DNA from: Asparagopsis taxiformis
Taxonomy: Eukaryota; Rhodophyta; Florideophyceae; Bonnemaisoniales; Bonnemaisoniaceae
NCBI GenBank assembly: GCA_030407315.1
Contig: JALQPE010002211.1
Coordinates: 1 to 64,000 of the forward strand
Direction: 5' to 3'
Length of the DNA stretch: 64,000 nt
The first letter of the stretch is position 1; the number at the start of each line of letters is the position of its first letter. The position numbers and the translations under genes are program-made. Shown in pieces: positions 10,054 to 20,075 of the stretch. The notes beneath the pieces are model-generated. The model worked only from the letters and a program-made list of their open reading frames with translations. It did no database searches and was not told the origin of the DNA.

Positions 10054-11637
10054 ATGGCTGCGGACATAACCGGAACGGTTGAACGCTGTCCAGCGTGTGC
10101 GAGAAACCGATTACGGTTGCGCAAACATGCGAGTACCCTCCAGCTGTTCCCAGCTACCACCCCATTGGACGACGTTGCAATTGACCTCCTCGGTCCTCTA
10201 CCTCGTACCAAGAAAGGTAACGTGCACCTACTGGTGATTTCATGTCGCTTCTCCAAGCTCACCCAAGTGGTGCCCCTGCGAAGCATTACGGCTTACCATG
10301 TGGCAGTAGCCTTTTGTACACATTGGGTGTTTAAGTACGGTCCCCCACGGACATTATTATCCGATAACGGTCCGCAGTTTGCGTCGAAGTTCTTCCAGGC
10401 TGTCTGCCTCCAGTTGGGAACGAAGAACATCTTCACGACGGCTTACCATCCCCAGACAAATGGGCAAGTCGAACGGTATAACCGTACTCTATTGAGCGTG
10501 CTACGTAATTACGTCAATGATAACCAGGACGACTGGGATGTCTACGCATCAGCGTTAACCTATGCGTACAACACGCACGTGCATCGCACAACGGGAACTA
10601 CACCCTTCTACCTAATCCTAAGCCGACCTCCACCGCCATATGCGACACACCATTCGGTGAAAAGGAGGGCAACGCCAAACGCGTTCACGAAGCAAGACTT
10701 CTTACGCCGTATTACGGATACCATTGATATGGCAGGTAAACGCCTTCACAGCGCGCAAGCACGCTACAAGCGTAACTTCGACCGGTCAATCCGGAAGTCT
10801 AAACGACTCATCACTACCGATGATTACGTTTATCTGGATAACCCAGAAGTCCGTGAACGGAACAAGCTAACTCCAATAGCTCAAGGTCCCTATAGGGTTA
10901 TCCGTGCCGGACGGCGAACGGTTTACATCAACCGCGATGGTATCACCGAAAAGGTGAGTCTCGATAGAGTTGCACTCGCTCCGCGACCGACCGAGGAACC
11001 AACCTTACCACCTCAGCTACATGCCGCTAACACACAAGCGTCACTATCAGGTGCAGATGCCCTCGCGCCAAATACACAATCACGCCAACCGACGGGCGAC
11101 GGCCAACAGAACGAACAAAGCGAATCACTTCCGCCAACTCCTAATCAGGAATACCCTTTCAGGGACCAACCATCGTCTCCACGACAACCCACAAGTAGGA
11201 TAACACCTGGAAGTAGTGGTTTGGGACAAACCACCCTTCAGGAGGGGGCCCCCGACGCTGTGCGCGTAAGCAAAAATTTTGCAACTCCCTCTCGGGATGA
11301 ACCTTGTATTCTTTCACCCTTCGGTAACTCCCCCACAATTGGGAATGACGCACACGACCCAAGTCGTTCACCCACTCAGCCGGTAACTACCAACCGCAAT
11401 CGCACACAATTGCGAAGAAGTCAACAAAGACGCCATGACAACTCTGCCGATGCAGACCAAGACCAAGACGTCAACCCAGACCGGGCTCTAACATCGCACA
11501 AGCGAACGTTGCGACAAGACACGACAAATGTCGACGCTGCTGAAGCCGCCCGAAGACGTTCAAACCGCAAATTGCGACGAGAGGACAACCATCCAGGTCA
11601 CGCGTACAGACGCCGAGTTCTCCACAACGAGATGTGA
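10054..11637 (+). CDS. Ty3/gypsy integrase (core and C-terminal domain)
   Basis: Continues pol after the inverted duplication. The frame is open upstream from about 10036 (YYWPAM). The zinc-domain cysteines CPAC lie at the start. The DDE core is complete: D in VAIDLLGPLP, D in LLSDNGPQF, E in TNGQVERYNRTL. A GPY/F-type motif (PIAQGPYRVI) follows near 10885. The C-terminal third is low-complexity and charged. The TGA at 11635 is the only break before the chromodomain ORF, which is in the same frame, so the two were one polyprotein. A CGA-to-TGA change would explain the stop. Confidence 0.85.
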   Translation: MAADITGTVERCPACARNRLRLRKHASTLQLFPATTPLDDVAIDLLGPLPRTKKGNVHLLVISCRFSKLTQVVPLRSITAYHVAVAFCTHWVFKYGPPRTLLSDNGPQFASKFFQAVCLQLGTKNIFTTAYHPQTNGQVERYNRTLLSVLRNYVNDNQDDWDVYASALTYAYNTHVHRTTGTTPFYLILSRPPPPYATHHSVKRRATPNAFTKQDFLRRITDTIDMAGKRLHSAQARYKRNFDRSIRKSKRLITTDDYVYLDNPEVRERNKLTPIAQGPYRVIRAGRRTVYINRDGITEKVSLDRVALAPRPTEEPTLPPQLHAANTQASLSGADALAPNTQSRQPTGDGQQNEQSESLPPTPNQEYPFRDQPSSPRQPTSRITPGSSGLGQTTLQEGAPDAVRVSKNFATPSRDEPCILSPFGNSPTIGNDAHDPSRSPTQPVTTNRNRTQLRRSQQRRHDNSADADQDQDVNPDRALTSHKRTLRQDTTNVDAAEAARRRSNRKLRREDNHPGHAYRRRVLHNEM

Positions 11638-11697
11638 ACCCTGCCATCGGGAGCCGAACTTCGCATAGCGAACCAAGCAAGTCAAGCACCCGCCCAT

Positions 11698-12273
11698 TTG
11701 GCAAAACCCAAACCGGGTCGACACACTCGCTCAAGCGCGAAGAAGAAGATAGCCACGGAAAACCCCGTAAGGTCTTTGGAAACCACCCCCAATGGGGAAC
11801 AAGAGGAAGCGCCACAGGGCACGCAGCCGAACTCGGAACGAATAGCTCTCCCTGAAGGGACGAAGGAAACCCCAGAGGGACGTAGCGACGCCGAACGCGC
11901 AACCTCAGAAGAGGAATATCCCATCGATGATCTCATCGATTACGTCACTGACGACGATGGGGAACAATGGTTCCTTGTGAAATGGTATGGCTACCGAAAG
12001 CCGACATGGACGCAACGTGCGAACGTCCCCCCCCCGAATGGGCATCAAGGTACTTCCGTCGAAGACAACACCGCGAAGGTGACCGGCAACCACGCCGAGC
12101 GCGCACGCGCAAACCCAAGAGAGGGAAGAAGTTGCGTAAACCCCCACAGGGATAAGAACCTAACAAGGAACCCACTGGTGGAGCTACCAAACCTCGGAGG
12201 GTCAAGCCAAAGAGGGCGCACCTTATCACCGCCAACCGGAGCCATTGTGGAAATTAAGATTTTTCAAAAATGA
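11698..12273 (+). CDS. chromodomain-containing end of the gypsy polyprotein
   Basis: In frame with the integrase ORF. The segment YPIDDLIDYV...EQWFLVKWYGY...TWTQRANVP matches a chromodomain (aromatic residues of YLVKWKGY type). Chromodomains target chromovirus integration to modified histones. A run of eight C at about 12027-12034 then shifts the frame: the expected continuation, PPEWASRYFRRRQ and a basic tail, sits in another frame up to 12155. A one-base loss in that run explains it, so the last part of this ORF is probably out of frame. Confidence 0.75.
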   Translation: MAKPKPGRHTRSSAKKKIATENPVRSLETTPNGEQEEAPQGTQPNSERIALPEGTKETPEGRSDAERATSEEEYPIDDLIDYVTDDDGEQWFLVKWYGYRKPTWTQRANVPPPNGHQGTSVEDNTAKVTGNHAERARANPREGRSCVNPHRDKNLTRNPLVELPNLGGSSQRGRTLSPPTGAIVEIKIFQK

Positions 12274-12428
12274 ATTTTGGCCAATAGGGTTTCAACAAAC
12301 AAGTTCACACGTCATCGTGATGATGCATCTTTAATGTACCTCAGAGGTACCTGATGAACAATGGCGCAACGCAAAAGCGTGTTCAAACTACCGTTAGAGG
12401 TTATTCTCCCAAAGGCAATTGCCAGTCC
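12274..12428. other. convergent 3' region between pol and antisense ORF
   Basis: Short A/T-rich spacer between the two convergent frames. It contains a GTACCTCAGAGGTAC inverted repeat at about 12337 that could act in 3'-end formation for one or both transcripts; that role is inference. Confidence 0.35.
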
Positions 12429-15400
12429 TTAGCGACGATAATGGCTAGAGGGCCGAGGCCGATGAGAGGCAGACGGTGCCGTAGGGGCAGGAGCGCGTAC
12501 ATTTGTCGAAGGACGAGGATGGCGGGGTGCGACCCTTGCGAAGGTAGGATTACGACGCAAACCGCGTTGCGGAACTGCACTAGAACCCCGACGACGGGCA
12601 GGCACAGGGCCATGCGAAGTCGCAACCGCAGATGCGGATAACCCAACTGCGGGGATGGACGCTGGAGGCGAAGAAACATCTGGCGATTCAGGTGACCCTA
12701 GCCGGGCATCAAGACGCGCAAGTAAAGGATTACCAGCATCCGCAGCACCCACGGGGGAATGAAGTCGAGTACGCACGTTGCGTTCGGGAAAACCCTCATC
12801 GGGAGACCTAGCGCGACGACGCGAGTAACCAGGCTGAACTGCCTCCTCGCCACCCTCTTCGGGAATAGCTGCTTGCTGCAGTAGACGCCGGGCGTCCTCC
12901 AACTCACCTTCTAATTCCCCAATCCGGGTTCGCAATTCTGCTGCCTCCAGGCGTGCGGCCTCAACCTCCCTATCCGCTGTGCGGCGACGCTCTCGGGCGA
13001 TGTTACGCTGTTCGCGTCCTTGCTTATAGCGAGCAGCCAACGTGATGCACGACAATGCAAGTCCATCCAACGCGGATCTTACGATGTAACGCCCATTGGC
13101 AGAGGCAAAAATGGAAGCCACCGTACCATCCCCGAGATCATCGGCCAACCGCCGCACATGCGGAATCGACAGCAACTCGCGACTCGACAATTCCCCACGT
13201 AGGATATCCACAGCTGGAGGCTGACGCGTGACTGCATCATCACCGTTCACGGATGGCTCAGAGCCTTGGTCGGATGTTAGAAGCGCCTCCATGGCAGGAC
13301 CCACTTGGGATGAAGGGGCAGCTGTAGGCTGAGGGTTTGGCGCGGTAGGCGCGACGGTCATCGGGACCTGACTTTCGTACAAGTCATCAGCACCACTGGG
13401 TGGTAAGGAAGCAACAGGAGCGAAGCTCCGTCCTGCGTAAGGCGAACGCCCAGCTGGGCCTCCCGCCTCGGCGGCTGTCCACCACGGACGCGGCACAAAT
13501 GCCTCGCCAACAGGCTGATATTTGTAAGAATCGGGATGACCGTCGGAATAATTGTCAGGCTCCACGCCGTAATACCCATCTTCGGTGAACTCACCATCTC
13601 TGCGATAAGGCGGCAGCTCTGCGACTGTACCATCTAGATGGTTTAACACGTTAATACGTAACGCCCTTACCGGCAAGTCAACGGTCCTGTAGATAACCAC
13701 CTTCTCCGGTGCCACTCCCGTGATGTTGGTACTGACCAATTCCTGCGGATAATCATCACCCCCAAGGGCCACCTTCAGCAACCGACGCACTACCGAACCA
13801 GGTAACTCCCGACTATAGGGGACCACGTCCGACACCGGAACCTTCGGGATATCGTACCAAGTACTGCTCACCCTATTGAGGAGTTCCTCCGCCATCACCG
13901 GCACAAAGCCCCGCGTCTCGGCGGTACGAGCCAACTCGATCCCTATAAGGATATCCCTCTCCAACTCGAGGTACGATCGGAACCTGTCCATCCCCCATTC
14001 GGGCGCGTCGCGGAGAGCGGAATTGTGGAAGTACACCAGCGACGGAGGGTCGGCAACGGGCAAACACATCGGTGGAGATGACTGGCCTTCCCAAGTGGGA
14101 TCATCCCATAGCGGGTCCAAAGCTTCCCTAGCTACCTTCATGGGTCTAGTAGCCGGCTCAGCAGAGCTACCATGACGGTGCGCGAACACGCGATAATCAT
14201 TCGCCGTCACCTGACGCCCCATCCTTCGGGAAGTAACCCTAGCGTGCAAACGCATATGATGCTCATAGCTACCCGTATCGGGACGTGGAGGGTACGCAAA
14301 CCAGCGTGACCGAACCATCGGTAGATCCGCTACGGAGCCTTGGTATGATCCCTCTTGGAACAAGCGACGATTCATACGTTCGACGTAAAGCGCATCTCCG
14401 GGATGGAGCAGGAAGGTCCTGTCGCTACATAGCGTATGGGGGACACGGAAGTGACGCATAGGGCGACTCGAGGGGAGACGGGCGTAAGCCGACCAACATT
14501 CGTTTTGAACCTGATGGTTTTGACCCCGGAGGGAGCTCATGAGAAGCATATCGCGACGTAACTCGCTTCTCGGGCGATCCGTAAAGTCCCTACGAGGGAG
14601 TCGCGCAAACGGGTAGTGTTCCCAAGGAGCAGCGAGCTCACGCCTGAAAGGCAAGGCTTGCGAGTCGAATACCACCAGTTCATCAGCATTGGCTGGGTAG
14701 AATTCTCCCATGGAGCGCCAATTGGCAGTCGGCTTAGGTGCCCGAGGGGGAGTGTCGTGTGACGTAACAGCTGGTGCTGGGGCAGACGCAACCGCGTAAG
14801 GATCAACTAGGGCGGTGCCCGACGATCTTGCGCCTACAGAGGCATCGGTGGCAGCCGCACCAGACCCACCTCGGGTAACTCTGCCAGTAGAGGCGTACGG
14901 GTCCACGGCCTTCTCGACAGGTTGAGTATAAGCCTTTTCGGCTGCTGCCTTCTCGGCTTCTGCTCGAGCAGCCTCGCGGCGCAACTCTTCTTCTCTACGC
15001 TTTCGAGCGTCCGCCAGTATCTGCTGGTTGCGGCGACCATAGTCCTCATAGGGATTCGCTGAAACGTCACGACCAGAAGAGGTACGAGCCGCAGGGGCGG
15101 AAGGACGAGAAGTAATCGGACGCGAACTTGGCGAAGGCCCGACGTTCGGCTGCCTTGTTGGCCTGGGCGTAGCGCCTCCCTCGGCGACGACTTCAATCAC
15201 CTCCTCGGTGTCGGCCGGCATGGCTCCCCTTGGGGACGGGCCGGCGGCTTTCGATGACTCACCTTCGCGTGATGGCGGATTAACCGATGACGGTTTGACA
15301 CTTGCCACTGGGGTGGAAGGCTTCGGGGAAGCAGGCGATTCAGCCGGAACAGAGTCGCGCTCTTGTGCGCTTACCCTGGTAGGGGGGACCGTCTCTTCGG

Positions 15401-15821
15401 AACGTGCTTGTGTGTTCACAACCTTGCCAGCAGGCGACGCTGGATCAGCGGTGCCTTTGGCGGCAGTTGAACGCGTTCGCGTTTGCGATTGAGCCGCGGT
15501 GGCTGCCGGCGCGCGTGCCGCGGAAGTCGACGAAGACTTAGCCGGTGTTGGCGGAGCCCCGGTGCGGGAAGAGGATGCCTGGTGGCGAGTGGTTGGCCGG
15601 CGAACGCTTGAGCGTGTGGTAGGACGGTTGGGCGAACCCATGTCTTCCCGTTCCTCTTCTGAGGACTCGAATTGAATCGGAGCACGAGGGGTCATCTTAA
15701 AGCCAGTAGAGGCGACAGAAGATGCTGAGAAAACCCTGAACGGGATAAGCGAACGGCCTATTGGCATAAGTCTCCGGAAGGGGGCTGCGTTATTCAACCC
15801 AGGAAGGGGATCGCGAGGCAA
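12429..15821 (-). CDS. large antisense ORF in the 3' part of the gypsy element, function unknown
   Basis: 1130 codons without interruption, opposite to pol, between the pol end and the 3' LTR. N-terminus is Ser/Thr/Pro/Ala-rich with SSEEERED. A charged helical stretch rich in ARAEAEKAAAEKA follows. A central globular-looking region has many Trp/Tyr/Arg (FYPANADELVVFDSQ, PFARLPRRDF). Near the C-terminus a second coiled-coil-like segment (RRTADREVEAARLEAAELRTRIGELEGELEDARRL type) precedes a Ser/Pro/Arg-rich tail. I recognise no domain. Antisense ORFs in this position are known in some plant Ty3/gypsy (Tat-lineage) elements; homology to those is not implied. Remarkably, it is intact while pol has several breaks. 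Confidence 0.6.
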   Translation of the reverse strand: MPRDPLPGLNNAAPFRRLMPIGRSLIPFRVFSASSVASTGFKMTPRAPIQFESSEEEREDMGSPNRPTTRSSVRRPTTRHQASSSRTGAPPTPAKSSSTSAARAPAATAAQSQTRTRSTAAKGTADPASPAGKVVNTQARSEETVPPTRVSAQERDSVPAESPASPKPSTPVASVKPSSVNPPSREGESSKAAGPSPRGAMPADTEEVIEVVAEGGATPRPTRQPNVGPSPSSRPITSRPSAPAARTSSGRDVSANPYEDYGRRNQQILADARKRREEELRREAARAEAEKAAAEKAYTQPVEKAVDPYASTGRVTRGGSGAAATDASVGARSSGTALVDPYAVASAPAPAVTSHDTPPRAPKPTANWRSMGEFYPANADELVVFDSQALPFRRELAAPWEHYPFARLPRRDFTDRPRSELRRDMLLMSSLRGQNHQVQNECWSAYARLPSSRPMRHFRVPHTLCSDRTFLLHPGDALYVERMNRRLFQEGSYQGSVADLPMVRSRWFAYPPRPDTGSYEHHMRLHARVTSRRMGRQVTANDYRVFAHRHGSSAEPATRPMKVAREALDPLWDDPTWEGQSSPPMCLPVADPPSLVYFHNSALRDAPEWGMDRFRSYLELERDILIGIELARTAETRGFVPVMAEELLNRVSSTWYDIPKVPVSDVVPYSRELPGSVVRRLLKVALGGDDYPQELVSTNITGVAPEKVVIYRTVDLPVRALRINVLNHLDGTVAELPPYRRDGEFTEDGYYGVEPDNYSDGHPDSYKYQPVGEAFVPRPWWTAAEAGGPAGRSPYAGRSFAPVASLPPSGADDLYESQVPMTVAPTAPNPQPTAAPSSQVGPAMEALLTSDQGSEPSVNGDDAVTRQPPAVDILRGELSSRELLSIPHVRRLADDLGDGTVASIFASANGRYIVRSALDGLALSCITLAARYKQGREQRNIARERRRTADREVEAARLEAAELRTRIGELEGELEDARRLLQQAAIPEEGGEEAVQPGYSRRRARSPDEGFPERNVRTRLHSPVGAADAGNPLLARLDARLGSPESPDVSSPPASIPAVGLSASAVATSHGPVPARRRGSSAVPQRGLRRNPTFARVAPRHPRPSTNVRAPAPTAPSASHRPRPSSHYRR

Positions 15822-16179
15822 TTGGCCGGGATGACGAATGCAAGCCTCGAATTGGCACCGCTCGTGCGATCACGCGGCTAATTATTTAGCAGATGGACGC
15901 AAAAACCCTTTGAGGGATAATAGAAAGGACGCGAATGCGTGGACGCAGTTGGACACCGAAGGGGTGAATGCGCTGTTTTGCGCTAGGACGATGATGAACC
16001 TGTAACAGGTATTGATTCCAATAGGAAACGGCCGGGCGGAACTCGGGAAGAGTCGGATGGACAACACATTTAGTGTGCACGCGCCGCGCGCGGGAAAATT
16101 TTGAATTGCACAATGCAACGGCCACAGCCAAAAATTGTAATTTTATTTGATCAAATTTTGTCGGGACGACAAATCTCTC
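15822..16179. other. gypsy leader between antisense ORF start and polypurine tract
   Basis: No gene seen. This stretch must hold any promoter for the antisense ORF if that ORF is expressed. No clear TATA box on the minus strand was found by eye. Confidence 0.35.
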
Positions 16180-16188
16180 AGGAGGGGG
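16180..16188 (+). other. polypurine tract
   Basis: AGGAGGGGG lies directly before the 3' LTR start, the expected plus-strand priming site of an LTR retrotransposon. Confidence 0.7.
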
Positions 16189-16191
16189 CCG

Positions 16192-16876
16192 TGTCGTACC
16201 GCCTGGCGGTCCTCGCTGATCGAGCCGTGTCGCTTCCCTATTGGGTACCCACTTACGGGATGTGCCAATCAGAAGGCACCAGCCAACTGGCGTGTTTCCT
16301 ATACTTAGGACAAGCTAAGGCTGACAAATAACCCCACCCGGGCCTATCGGCCCCGGCCATGACCCCACAAGGGGCAAATTTTAACTTAGGCTGATCAGCC
16401 ATACATTACAATGTAAGCCTATTGGCAATGACCTCGCGGGTAGGCGAGCGCCAGTAATTGGGTTCTGATTGGTCACTAACTGGATATTTATTCCTAACCA
16501 CTAACCCTAGCTTACAGTAGACTTAGTATAAAACGGCCACTGGAATAGCCAGTAGGCACGGTTTCTAGAGTAACGTAAACTCAAGTGGAATTACGACCCA
16601 TTGGAACAGTGTTCGCATACCTATTGTTCAACCCCTCTCCGGGAAAACCTTAGGGTTAGCCAACAGCTCGACGGATTACGTCATCTTGCTCCATTAATAC
16701 GCACCTCGCGTGAGCACCCCCTTTGTCGCACAACCCCCTCCGGGTAACGACACCTTCTCTCTTACGAGACTACCCGCTGGGTACCTATAAGGTTCATCTG
16801 CTCTACCACTTCCTCTACCGAGGCTCGGGACACCTGTCGGGTGGTTTGCCGCTCTAGCGGATTTCTACCTGCTACA
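16192..16876 (+). repeat. Ty3/gypsy 3' LTR
   Basis: Starts TGTCGTACCG right after the polypurine tract and ends ...CTGCTACA, where copia coding sequence begins in frame. Length 685 bp with TG...CA termini. It holds a TATAAAA box at 16527 near its middle, as expected for U3/R. The boundary was set by the copia frame on the right; no second LTR is present to confirm it. Confidence 0.7.
16527..16533 (+). promoter_or_regulatory. LTR TATA box
   Basis: TATAAAA within the 3' LTR, about 335 bases from its start. It would drive transcription rightwards, out of the element into the copia C remnant. Confidence 0.5.
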
Positions 16877-18484
16877 AGAATGCATACGATAAGGAAGAAT
16901 CCTCATTTAAGAAAATTGTCAAGGAAATACCTTTATCAGAGGTACCTGAGGGTGCAAACGTGATCACCAGTCACGTGCTTTACAGAGTCAAGATATGTGA
17001 TGATGGCTCGCACATTATGAAAGCTCGTATCGCTCCTAACGGGAACAAAGATTGTGACAAATCTAATCTAAAGACTGATTCAGCAACTTGCCCACCTGTA
17101 GGCATACGGTTGCTACTATCACTTGCATCTATACACAAGTGGCCAATTGCGAAAGTTGACTTCAAGAGCGCTTTCCTCCAGACGGGAGAAGCAAAGCGAG
17201 ATGTCTACGTTGTGCCACCAAGAGAATGTGCAACCAAATCATGCTATTGGCTTCTACTCACAGCTGCGTATGGTCTTGTCAACGCGAATGCAAAGTGGCA
17301 AGATCATATTGATAACTTCCTCTTTGGGCTTGGACTTTCACAACTGGTTTATGTACCACAGCTTTTCTATAAGATTGAGAATGATATACTTTCTATTGCA
17401 GCTGTCAAAGTTGTTCATGGCATTCTTCTGTGTGGGGAGAGGAGATATATTCAAGATATTATTGACTTGATATCTAATTCATATGAGCTCGGAACAATCG
17501 TATTTGGCCCTGGAACCATTATATTCTTTGGGATGACGATTACACAATCTGATGACTATGTCATTACTATCCATGCAGATGACAAGCTCGAGTCGATGCA
17601 GCCGTTCCCACTCACCCGCCTTCGTAGGAAAGAAATTGATGATGCATTGAATGATGTTGAATTGTCCGCTTTCCGCTCCCTAAATAGTTCCATTGGATGG
17701 ATGGGCATAGCGGCCTCCCTATTCTGTGCATTAACTGCAAGCTATTTACAGCAAAAAGGCCCGCATCCTACCGTACGTGACCTTGTTACGCAAACCAACA
17801 TTCTGCGTACATTGAAACGCTTGGGAAGTGTCATCAAGTTCAAGACACCATCACGTGGTGAGTACGATCTATCCATACTCTTATTCGCAGATGCTAGCAG
17901 ACGCATCGATCATGGACAAATCGGATACTTGTCTGGCCTCCTCTTTGGTCCGATTGGAGAAGGAGCTACATTCCACTTGATGTCATGGACATCACACAAG
18001 TCTAAACGACCAGTTAAGTCTATCGGTGCTGCTGAGATACTGGCTGCTGGAGCAGCTATTGATGAAGGCAAAATGCTTGTCAAGGCATACGAGAAGCTCC
18101 TGAATGTATCTGTAGCTCACATTGTTGCATTAGACTCGAAAGATTTATTCACAACGCTTTCTACTTGTCGTAATGCTACCGACCGTTCGATACGAGCTGA
18201 CGTCAGTGTGATACGATATGAGTTCGAGACTCGAAATGTTTCTACTATGATTTGGCTACCTGGGAAAAGCAATTTAGCTGATCCGCTTACCAAATCAGAC
18301 AGCCCCCTACAGCTCCCTCTACAGCTCATGATGTTTTCGGGTGAAATCCCCGTCTCCTTTACTGAAACCATGTTCCGCCACTCTGATCAATCCACCGGCT
18401 GATGACTGTGCTCTTCAAAATTGGGGCAGTATGAATCATTATAGCTTGATTCAGTTGTATCACATTGTGTGATTATGATTTGAG
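16877..18484 (+). mobile_element. copia element C remnant (RT-RNase H and 3' end), split by gypsy and copia B
   Basis: Coding sequence starts in frame at the gypsy LTR boundary (NAYDKEESSFKKIV...). After the stop at 18402, an AAAATTGGGGCAG tract resembles a polypurine tract, so sequence from about 18430 may be the C 3' LTR. That is interrupted at 18485 by copia B. It would resume at 23119, past the CAATA duplication. Gag, protease and integrase are absent. Confidence 0.65.
16960..18402 (+). CDS. Ty1/copia reverse transcriptase-RNase H, 5'-truncated, catalytic YVDD lost
   Basis: The frame is open from 16877; the ATG at 16960 is internal. RT motifs include IHKWPIAKVDFKSAFLQTGE, DVYVVPPRE and AAYGLVNANAKW. 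Where the family has a VDD pair before the ILLCG motif, this copy reads VVHGILLCG near 17420, so both catalytic aspartates are gone. The RNase H region (LLFADASRRID, SIGAAEILAAGAAIDE, LDSKDLFTTLS) and the ADPLTKSDSP end are intact. Divergent from copia A and B. Dead unless the missing residues reflect local error. Confidence 0.75.
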   Translation: MITSHVLYRVKICDDGSHIMKARIAPNGNKDCDKSNLKTDSATCPPVGIRLLLSLASIHKWPIAKVDFKSAFLQTGEAKRDVYVVPPRECATKSCYWLLLTAAYGLVNANAKWQDHIDNFLFGLGLSQLVYVPQLFYKIENDILSIAAVKVVHGILLCGERRYIQDIIDLISNSYELGTIVFGPGTIIFFGMTITQSDDYVITIHADDKLESMQPFPLTRLRRKEIDDALNDVELSAFRSLNSSIGWMGIAASLFCALTASYLQQKGPHPTVRDLVTQTNILRTLKRLGSVIKFKTPSRGEYDLSILLFADASRRIDHGQIGYLSGLLFGPIGEGATFHLMSWTSHKSKRPVKSIGAAEILAAGAAIDEGKMLVKAYEKLLNVSVAHIVALDSKDLFTTLSTCRNATDRSIRADVSVIRYEFETRNVSTMIWLPGKSNLADPLTKSDSPLQLPLQLMMFSGEIPVSFTETMFRHSDQSTG

Positions 18485-18489
18485 CAATA

Positions 18490-18602
18490 TGTGGAAAGAA
18501 CTGTCGTTCCTTGATCGTTTTACTGTGAAGATGGACGGACGACGGAGATTAAGTACTAGTCATGTCCTGTAATTACAATGGTGTAAAGTAAGTTATTTGT
18601 TA
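18490..18602 (-). repeat. copia B 3' LTR
   Basis: 113 bp, nearly identical to 23001-23113. Plus-strand text runs TGTGGAAAGAACTGTCG...TTATTTGTTA. The inner end reads TTA where the 5' LTR has TCA. Confidence 0.85.
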
Positions 18603-18641
18603 ATGAGTCTTGAAGTGGACGCGGTGCGTATAGGAAGTAAG

Positions 18642-20075
18642 TTATTTGTCAGTCGCCGCGCGCCGTGGGCGTGGAAAGACGAAGGAGAGGACATTTGTGT
18701 TTGAACTGGGCAGGTTTGAGGGCTTTCGTGAGGATGTCGGCCGGATTTTCGGACGAGGGGATATGTGTGGGTGTGATGAGCCCGTTGTGTACTTGTTCTC
18801 GAAGCCAATGGAATGTAACGTCGATATGTCGGGCCTGAGGGGTGGGGTAGGTGGCTTTCGCAGTTGTAATTGCGGCTGCATTGTCGATGAACAGTTGAAT
18901 GGGAGTATCCGCAGGGTGTTGAATTTCGCGGAAGAAGCTGGCAACAATATGAAGCTGTTGAGTTGTGTAGAATGCGGCAATATATTCCGCGGCGTGTGTA
19001 GAAGGGGAAACCGTGCGTTGGCGTTTAGATTGCCAGGAAACAGGGGCGCTGTTGAATAGGATGAGGCTGCCGGTTGTGGAGCGGCGGGTGGTAGGGCAGC
19101 TGGCGTGATCAGCGTCTGAATAAGCTGTGAGATGAGGGTGCGCTTGTAAGTAATACCGAGAGTAATGGTGCTACGAAGGTAGCGGAGGACACAGAGTGCG
19201 GCAAGCCAGTGATGGGTTGTGGGGCATTGGGAATATCGTCCGAGGTAGCCAACGATGAATGCAATATCTGGCCTTGTGCAGTCAGCAAGATATCGCAATG
19301 AACCTATAAGTCCAGTATAGTCGCATTTGGTCTTGTCGAGGGGTTGGGAATGTTGGTTACCTGACGCAAGAAGTTCCGATGCAATGGGGGAGGGGCTTGG
19401 TTTGGCATCGCAATGGCGATATTTCTCAAGAATGGACTGTATGTGACCTGGTTGAGATATGGAGATGCCGTCTTCACTGTGTGTGACTTTCCAGCCGAGG
19501 ATAGTGGAGACTTGACCGAGGTCTTTGACAACATACTTTTCGGACAGCAGGGTTTTGATGGATTCTGTAAGTGCCATGGAGTTTGATATAACAAGAAAAT
19601 CGTCTACAGTAATGATTAGTAGAACGAAGTGAGTAGAGTGCGAGGGGTCGCGGTGGATGAAGGAACAGGGGTCAGAGTGAAGGCGAGTGAAGTTATTGCA
19701 GGTGAGGAATGTTGCAAGACCTTCAGTGAAGATACGACATGCTTGTCTACTTCCGTACATGTTGCCGGAAAGTCGTGCAACGTGGCCAGGGTATTGGAGG
19801 GATCCGTCGAAGCGAGACGGTTGGTGGACAAATATGTCGTGAGTGTCAGAGAATTTCTCATGCAGAAAAGCTGCTTCAAGATCCCAGTGTAACGTGTGGT
19901 AGGAGTGCGAAGCGGCAAGGGCTAGGGCAGATCGGACGGTGTCACGATGTGTCACGGGGCTGGATAGGTGGTCAGGATCGAAGTGTATGCCAGGAACTTG
20001 TTTGTCGCCGCGGACAGTACATCGCACCTTGCGTACAGAGGGAGTACCATCACTGTCGTGTTTAAGTTTGAACAC
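18642..20075 (-). pseudogene. copia B reverse transcriptase and broken RNase H
   Basis: RT is well preserved: HWDLEAAFLHEKF, GNMYGSRQACRIFTEGLA and the catalytic ITVDDFLV. The YLADCTRPDIAFIVGYLGRYSQCP and LAALCVLRYLRS blocks match copia A. Downstream of GITYK the frame departs from RNase H: the A-like RNase H sequence continues in other minus-strand frames down to about 18650. The ORF stop lies inside an LTR-like GACTGACAAATAACTT sequence. Confidence 0.8.

Larger units (their letters stand above)
8936..16876 (+). mobile_element. 5'-truncated Ty3/gypsy chromovirus with antisense ORF and 3' LTR
   Basis: Order on the plus strand: end of reverse transcriptase, RNase H, integrase, chromodomain, then a convergent antisense ORF (12429-15821), a polypurine tract (AGGAGGGGG, 16180-16188) and a TG...CA 3' LTR (16192-16876). 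The gag, protease, RT palm and 5' LTR are missing. The truncated end joins palindromic repeat DNA at about 8936. The right end abuts copia C coding sequence, so the element inserted into that copia. The second half of the insertion target is not present on the left, which points to a later deletion. Confidence 0.8.
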
